A stretch of 64,000 bases of DNA from Gymnogyps californianus (taxonomy: Eukaryota; Chordata; Aves; Accipitriformes; Cathartidae). The notes under the pieces were generated by a model. The model searched no databases and was not told the DNA's origin. It saw only the letters and a list, made by a program, of their open reading frames with translations. Below, in pieces: positions 61,201-64,000 of the stretch; position 1 is the stretch's first letter, and each line of letters begins with the position of its first letter. The position numbers and the translations under genes were made by a program. The stretch covers positions 9,796,001-9,860,000 of the forward strand of contig NC_059486.1 of assembly GCF_018139145.2 (NCBI RefSeq), given 5' to 3'.

Positions 61201-62010
61201 AGTACGAGCACCTCATGGTGCTCACCTTTCTTGGAAGAACAATCACTGCAGCACATGGTCTTTGAGGGAGGAAAAATGAGTCCCAAAAAGCACAAGTCTT
61301 GGTGGAACAGGAATCAGCTTGTTTGCCAACGCTGACCTGCACCATGACTGCAGGGTCTCTGGAAGTTGGACCTGAACTTCTGCATGTCACAGGTTCAGAG
61401 TGATCCACATGCGTTGCTCCTTGACGTCAAGGGAAAAATACTCCCCTGTGGCAAGGACTAGGAGAAAAAAAAGTGACTCTATTACCCAGAAAATGCTCCC
61501 AAACCTTGGGCTCAGGTGGGGCAAGAGAAGCAGCCGCCCCATCTGTGCCAAGCCAAGTCTGTGGCAGCTGCTTGAGAAAGCGCAAAGTCCCAATGAACTC
61601 AAGAGAAATGATGCTCTAACCATTGCAATGCAGCAAAGAGCTCCCAGGTAATCCACCAGCCAAATCCGCACCATTCCCAGTTGGTGGCTGAGTAGGTCCA
61701 AGAAGTCAAGGCTGGGATCGGCACGAGAAGAGTTTAAATAAATAGTCTGTGGCGTTCTGGGAGCGCAGAGGGACATGTTTTAACACGTTACCCTGAAACT
61801 CATCACAAAGCCGTATTTAGCCCAGGTCTGTGTGGGATCAGCCCTTCGCTGCAACATTTCAGTAGGGGAGGATGAATTCCTACCTCCAAGACAAGTTCCT
61901 TTTGCTCCATTTGGTGATAGCCTGCACAAATCGCTTCCTCCTGGTCTCCGCGGCAGCGAGGTCAGGCAGAGAGCAGCGAGGGGTCTTCATCAGCTCCAGC
62001 GTGGCGTCGT
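39946..62010 (-). CDS. MMP17: MMP17 (MT4-MMP), GPI-anchored membrane-type matrix metalloproteinase (partial: exons 3-10)
   Basis: Eight exons join with compatible phases to 502 complete residues plus stop. The protein is a zinc endopeptidase held at the outer cell surface by a GPI anchor. Domains in order, numbered from the first full codon seen: propeptide end with cysteine switch PRCSLPD (10-16), furin-type site RRKR (23-26), catalytic domain with [11 protein letters not shown] (149-159) and Met-turn SIMRP, hinge (about 196-232), hemopexin domain between cysteines at 238 and 429, and a hydrophobic GPI-signal tail (about 470-502). Human MMP17 is about 603 residues, so about 100 N-terminal residues (signal peptide and propeptide, exons 1-2) lie beyond 64000. 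MMP25 is the nearest alternative; the close match to MMP17 and the ULK1 neighbour decide for MMP17. Confidence 0.96.
40275..41544 (-). other. MMP17: MMP17 intron 9
   Basis: This 1,270-bp intron has a GTGAGTC donor and TTTGCAG acceptor. I see nothing else supportable in it. Confidence 0.85.
41545..41802 (-). CDS. MMP17: MMP17 exon 9 (hemopexin blades II-III to IV)
   Basis: 258 nt in phase 1-1 encode [17 protein letters not shown] and on to [10 protein letters not shown]. The hemopexin repeats [17 protein letters not shown] and DDAMRW with DPGYP spacers are clear. The acceptor is TTCCACAG and the donor [14 protein letters not shown] carries a Cys where human has Arg, which could be an unpaired cysteine. 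Confidence 0.96.
41803..44274 (-). other. MMP17: MMP17 intron 8 with polypurine minisatellite
   Basis: This 2,472-bp intron is dominated by a 297-nt purine tract (42976-43272) and a GC-rich patch after it (about 43270-43520). Long open frames on both strands (up to 250 codons) are artefacts of the repeat. Confidence 0.85.
42976..43272 (+). repeat. 11-bp polypurine minisatellite (GGGAAGAAGAA)n
   Basis: About 26 copies of GGGAAGAAGAA form 297 uninterrupted purines on the plus strand. Rare length variants occur: one extra GAA near 43105 and one GGAAGAAGAA near 43176. The unit is not divisible by three, so every frame reads the same 33-nt superperiod and none of the six frames has a stop; this creates repetitive Lys/Glu/Gly/Arg or Phe/Ser/Leu/Pro frames. 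Mirror-symmetric purine tracts of this size can form triplex H-DNA. Confidence 0.97.
44275..44427 (-). CDS. MMP17: MMP17 exon 8 (hemopexin blade I-II)
   Basis: 153 nt encode [20 protein letters not shown] and on to [18 protein letters not shown], nearly identical to human MMP17. The acceptor is TCCTCCAG and the donor GTGAGAGT; both borders split a Gly codon (phase 1). Confidence 0.96.
44428..48688 (-). other. MMP17: MMP17 intron 7
   Basis: This 4,261-bp intron has no coding sequence. An AT-rich, high-complexity block at about 45470-46010 carries homeodomain and octamer-like motifs and may be a conserved non-coding element. A possible but unproven fragment of an old CR1 LINE (TCACTGGAGATCATTAAAA at about 46888) lies further on. 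The rest shows nothing supportable. Confidence 0.75.
48689..48771 (-). CDS. MMP17: MMP17 exon 7 (hemopexin start)
   Basis: 83 nt encode [20 protein letters not shown] and EAFFFKG. It contains the first hemopexin cysteine (NRC), which pairs with the cysteine in exon 10. The acceptor is TCTCCGCAG and the donor GTAAGTG. The first base completes a Pro codon from exon 6, which confirms the short exon 6. Confidence 0.95.
48772..50959 (-). other. MMP17: MMP17 intron 6 with MIR fragment
   Basis: This 2,188-bp intron has a GTAAGTCG donor. It contains a MIR-like SINE piece at 50040-50150. Nothing else is supportable. Confidence 0.85.
50040..50150 (+). repeat. Ancient MIR SINE fragment
   Basis: The plus strand carries the MIR 3'-half signature in order: TTATCCCCTCTTTGCAGATG, then TTGAGGCACAGAGAGATGAAG, then TGACTTCCTCAAGGTCA and an AGCAGG tail. 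It lies antisense in MMP17 intron 6. MIR copies are old and scarce in birds. Confidence 0.75.
50960..51059 (-). CDS. MMP17: MMP17 exon 6 (hinge/linker)
   Basis: 100 nt encode [15 protein letters not shown], an acidic Pro-rich segment, and [11 protein letters not shown]. This is the hinge between catalytic and hemopexin domains, poorly conserved except for VRESVSPTA and the NRS glycosylation sequon, both also in human. The acceptor is ACGCATAG and the donor GTAAGTCG. Phases 2 bases in and 2 bases out fit both neighbours. It is below usual ORF-length cut-offs. Confidence 0.93.
51194..51370 (-). CDS. MMP17: MMP17 exon 5 (catalytic zinc site)
   Basis: 177 nt encode [20 protein letters not shown] and on to [23 protein letters not shown] supplies three zinc-binding histidines and the catalytic glutamate, and SIMRP is the Met-turn; all are intact. 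The acceptor is ATTTCCAG and the donor GTAAGTTT. The downstream intron 5 is only 134 bp (51060-51193). Confidence 0.97.
51371..54352 (-). other. MMP17: MMP17 intron 4
   Basis: This 2,982-bp intron has a GTAGGTCA donor. Short A-runs occur near 53820. No other feature was recognised. Confidence 0.85.
54353..54636 (-). CDS. MMP17: MMP17 exon 4 (catalytic domain N-terminal half)
   Basis: 284 nt encode [20 protein letters not shown] and on to [11 protein letters not shown]. It carries the structural zinc and calcium ligands of [25 protein letters not shown] sequence and DTHFDDDE. The acceptor TTATTTCAG adds one base to complete Arg and the donor is GTAGGT. Confidence 0.96.
54637..61883 (-). other. 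MMP17: MMP17 intron 3
   Basis: This 7,247-bp intron has no coding sequence. AT-rich, non-repetitive blocks at about 55670-56110 and 57190-57400 look like conserved non-coding elements. A (TTA)n microsatellite lies at about 57446-57462. The 292-codon plus-strand open frame at 58253-59131 is in a GC-rich patch and has no recognisable domain. Confidence 0.75.
61884..62010 (-). CDS. MMP17: MMP17 exon 3 (cysteine switch and furin site)
   Basis: 127 nt encode [18 protein letters not shown], then [17 protein letters not shown] and SKRNLSW. PRCSLPD is the cysteine switch that keeps the zymogen latent (Ser replaces the usual Gly, as in human MMP17). RRKR is the proprotein-convertase site. NLS is an N-glycosylation sequon also in human. 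The donor is GTAGGAAT and the acceptor CAACCCTAG. AG at its end plus A from exon 4 makes Arg, which proves the join. Confidence 0.95.
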
Positions 62011-64000
62011 CTAGGGTTGGGGGGGGGGGGGGGGGGGAAGAAATCATGGGAATGGTGGGTTAAGAAATCCCAGGGGGGACAGGGAGAAGGGAAGGGAAGT
62101 GCTGAGGATGTAGCAGCAGAGCAAAAGGCAATGCCCAAGAGCCCGTTGGGGCACAGCCCCGGCATCACTCATGGTGACACCCATGGGGCACTGAGCCCCC
62201 TCCGTGCCACTGCGGCACCCACCAACAGCAGCAACTCCTGCTGAAAGCCCATTTCTTCAAAGCACCCACCAGCTGGGGCTGCCAGGAGGTCAGGGGAGAC
62301 AACACCCCAAGGCCAGGGTGTTAGGCACTAGCTCTGCTGTTAGCATCAATGGACAGTTTTATTGATTTCAGGAGAAAATGCAGCAGGTTACGTCTTGCAT
62401 GACACTTTACAGATCTCGAAAGCTTGTGTGGAAAACCACCTGTGGCCGGCTTTGATTATATTTTTAAACATAGTTTTTTAAATTATTCTGTTCTGTTCTC
62501 TCTTGCTGCATTTCCCATTATTCCCCCAGCAAAGCAGAGAGACGTTCACACGTAAATAAACTATATCTCTGTTCAGCTAGGAGCTCATTTGGAAAATGTT
62601 CATATTCCTTCTTATTTATTTTTAAAACTGAATGAAAGCTTAAATCCTCTATTTTCATCTGCTGAAACACAGACAAGTTGTTTCATTCACTCATTTTCCG
62701 TGCTGGCTTTACCTCTTTACTTAAAGACTTTGTTCTCAGGCGCAAACCCACATCCATGACCTGCCCAGGGCAGCCCCCAGGCCTATTTCAAATACCTCCT
62801 CCAAAAATGAAAATGCAAGTGCATTTGAAAGGCCATCCTTGCTCCTGGGCCTCCTGCAGCTTGTGATAAGGTGAAAGAGAAATAATTGCACGCGCTCAAT
62901 TAAGAGTGGAGAGGGAAAGTCCCAGCAATGGGATGCGGCCGGCAGCTGCTCAGGCGGCAGCTGCTCCGGGGGACCGGCGGAGGGCTGCTGGGGGCACCGG
63001 GAGGGACGGAGACCTGCCTGCTAATTAACAGCTTCTCGTTAATTCTGTCCGAAGCAGCGGAAGCAAGCTGGCCACGCGGCGGGAGGTCGCCGCTATGCTT
63101 CAGGGAGGGGAGGAGAGCAGACAGTCGCCCTTCCGAGGGCCGGGATAATGCTGGCTTTCTCCTTCCCTCAATGAGGACATTGAGAGGAATGACCCCGGCC
63201 ATGCCGGGGAAACTTGTGTCGCTTCAGCCTGGCCTTGGACTGCTCCCTCCCAGCCAGATGTGGCTGCCACATCAGGCAGAAGCCACCCACTGCCGTGTCC
63301 TGCTGACCACCAGGGTGACGGGTTCTCAGCTGGCCAGGGGTGACTGGGGATGGGGGGACACACGGAGGGGGGGGGTGCCCAGAGCTGCTGTGGCTCAGCG
63401 AGAGCCAAGGAGACCCCCGCCAGCTCCGCAGGCACCTCGTGGCTCTATGTGCCATGAGCAGGAGTGCGCAGCGCCGGGGTGATGCAACATCATCTTCCTC
63501 CCTCCCCTGCGCTGTGCCCCAGTGGTGAAGAAACCAGAATATCTACATATACAAATTAGGAGGCTTAATCAGGATATTTGTTCAACTCAATGTGATGCTG
63601 CAATTAAGCCTTTGAACAGGACAACCTATCAGCCTTAGTTTCTCTTTTTTCTTCTTGTCTTTTTTTTTTTCTTTGAACACACCAAGAGCTATTTTAAGCT
63701 ATTTTAAGCACGACAGGAACCCCAAGGGTGTGTGGGTCTGGTGAAATAATTGCTTGCCTCAGGTTCTTGAAAGCACAAGGCAACAAAGCACCTGAGCCAT
63801 GTAATTACTCTTACAGCTGCAAACTGGGCCGTATGTTAACCCCGCGTGAGCTTTTCCTGGAGATGATGCTACTCCACAACTCAGCGCCAAGTCCCCTCTC
63901 CTCCCCGGACCTGCAAGGAGCCATCCCTGCATCCCTCCGCACCAGAAAGAGGAGGGATCATGAGCCACTGACCTAGGACCCCCGTCGCCTTGAGCCCCCC
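62011..64000 (-). other. MMP17: MMP17 intron 2 (3' part; continues beyond the window)
   Basis: No sequence matching the MMP propeptide exon (WLSRFGYLPP and MQQFGGL blocks) was found on the minus strand, so exons 1-2 lie past 64000. AT-rich blocks at about 62380-62720 and 63535-63640 may be conserved non-coding sequence. The remainder is GC-rich without features. Confidence 0.75.
62013..62037 (-). promoter_or_regulatory. MMP17: Polypyrimidine tract of MMP17 exon 3 acceptor (C19)
   Basis: On the minus strand, nineteen C are followed by AACCCT and the AG before exon 3. The tract is nearly pure C, unlike the usual U-rich tract. Confidence 0.85.

Noticed and set aside
62011..64000. MMP17 exon 2 within the window
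   Set aside because: No propeptide block (WLSRFGYLPP, MQQFGGL) could be found on the minus strand.

Overview
The window is vertebrate nuclear DNA, almost certainly from a bird. Spliced coding exons with canonical GT/AG borders match two vertebrate genes, ULK1 and MMP17. Introns are fairly compact, mammalian SINEs are absent, and one solo LTR belongs to a bird-type ERVL-like family that starts TGTCCTGGTTTC and ends ACCACGACA. From memory that family is common in Neoaves, so a neoavian bird is more likely than a galliform; this is inference. There is no prokaryotic content, operon, CRISPR array or phage.

Both genes are on the minus strand and run head to tail. MMP17 (membrane-type-4 matrix metalloproteinase, GPI-anchored) occupies about 39.9-64.0 kb. 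Eight coding exons, numbered 3-10 by the human scheme, were reconstructed, with all splice phases compatible. They encode 502 complete residues plus a stop: end of propeptide with cysteine switch, furin-type site, zinc catalytic domain, hinge, four-bladed hemopexin domain and hydrophobic GPI-signal tail. Exons 1-2 must lie beyond 64,000. ULK1 (autophagy-initiating Ser/Thr kinase) starts at 15,610 inside a CpG island. Exons 1-3 (75 residues of the kinase N-lobe) are present. The rest lies beyond position 1, so intron 3 exceeds 14.4 kb.

Layout: 1-14,451 ULK1 intron 3, with a 597-bp solo LTR at 6,227-6,823; 14,452-15,610 ULK1 exons 3-1; about 15.2-16.55 kb CpG island promoter with five copies of TCCACCTTA; 16.55-39.9 kb spacer and probable MMP17 3' UTR with no recognisable coding exon; 39,946-62,010 MMP17 exons 10-3; 62,011-64,000 part of MMP17 intron 2. 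Notable non-coding structures are a 297-nt uninterrupted polypurine minisatellite (11-bp unit) in MMP17 intron 8, an ancient MIR SINE in intron 6, and a C19 homopolymer at the MMP17 exon 3 splice acceptor.

The two products act in unrelated processes: ULK1 in the cytosolic autophagy-initiation complex, MMP17 at the cell surface. Their adjacency matches the MMP17-ULK1 order of human 12q24.33 and reflects conserved synteny, not joint function. No previously undescribed gene system was found. The most unusual features are the promoter repeat cluster, the polypurine tract and the homopolymer splice acceptor.
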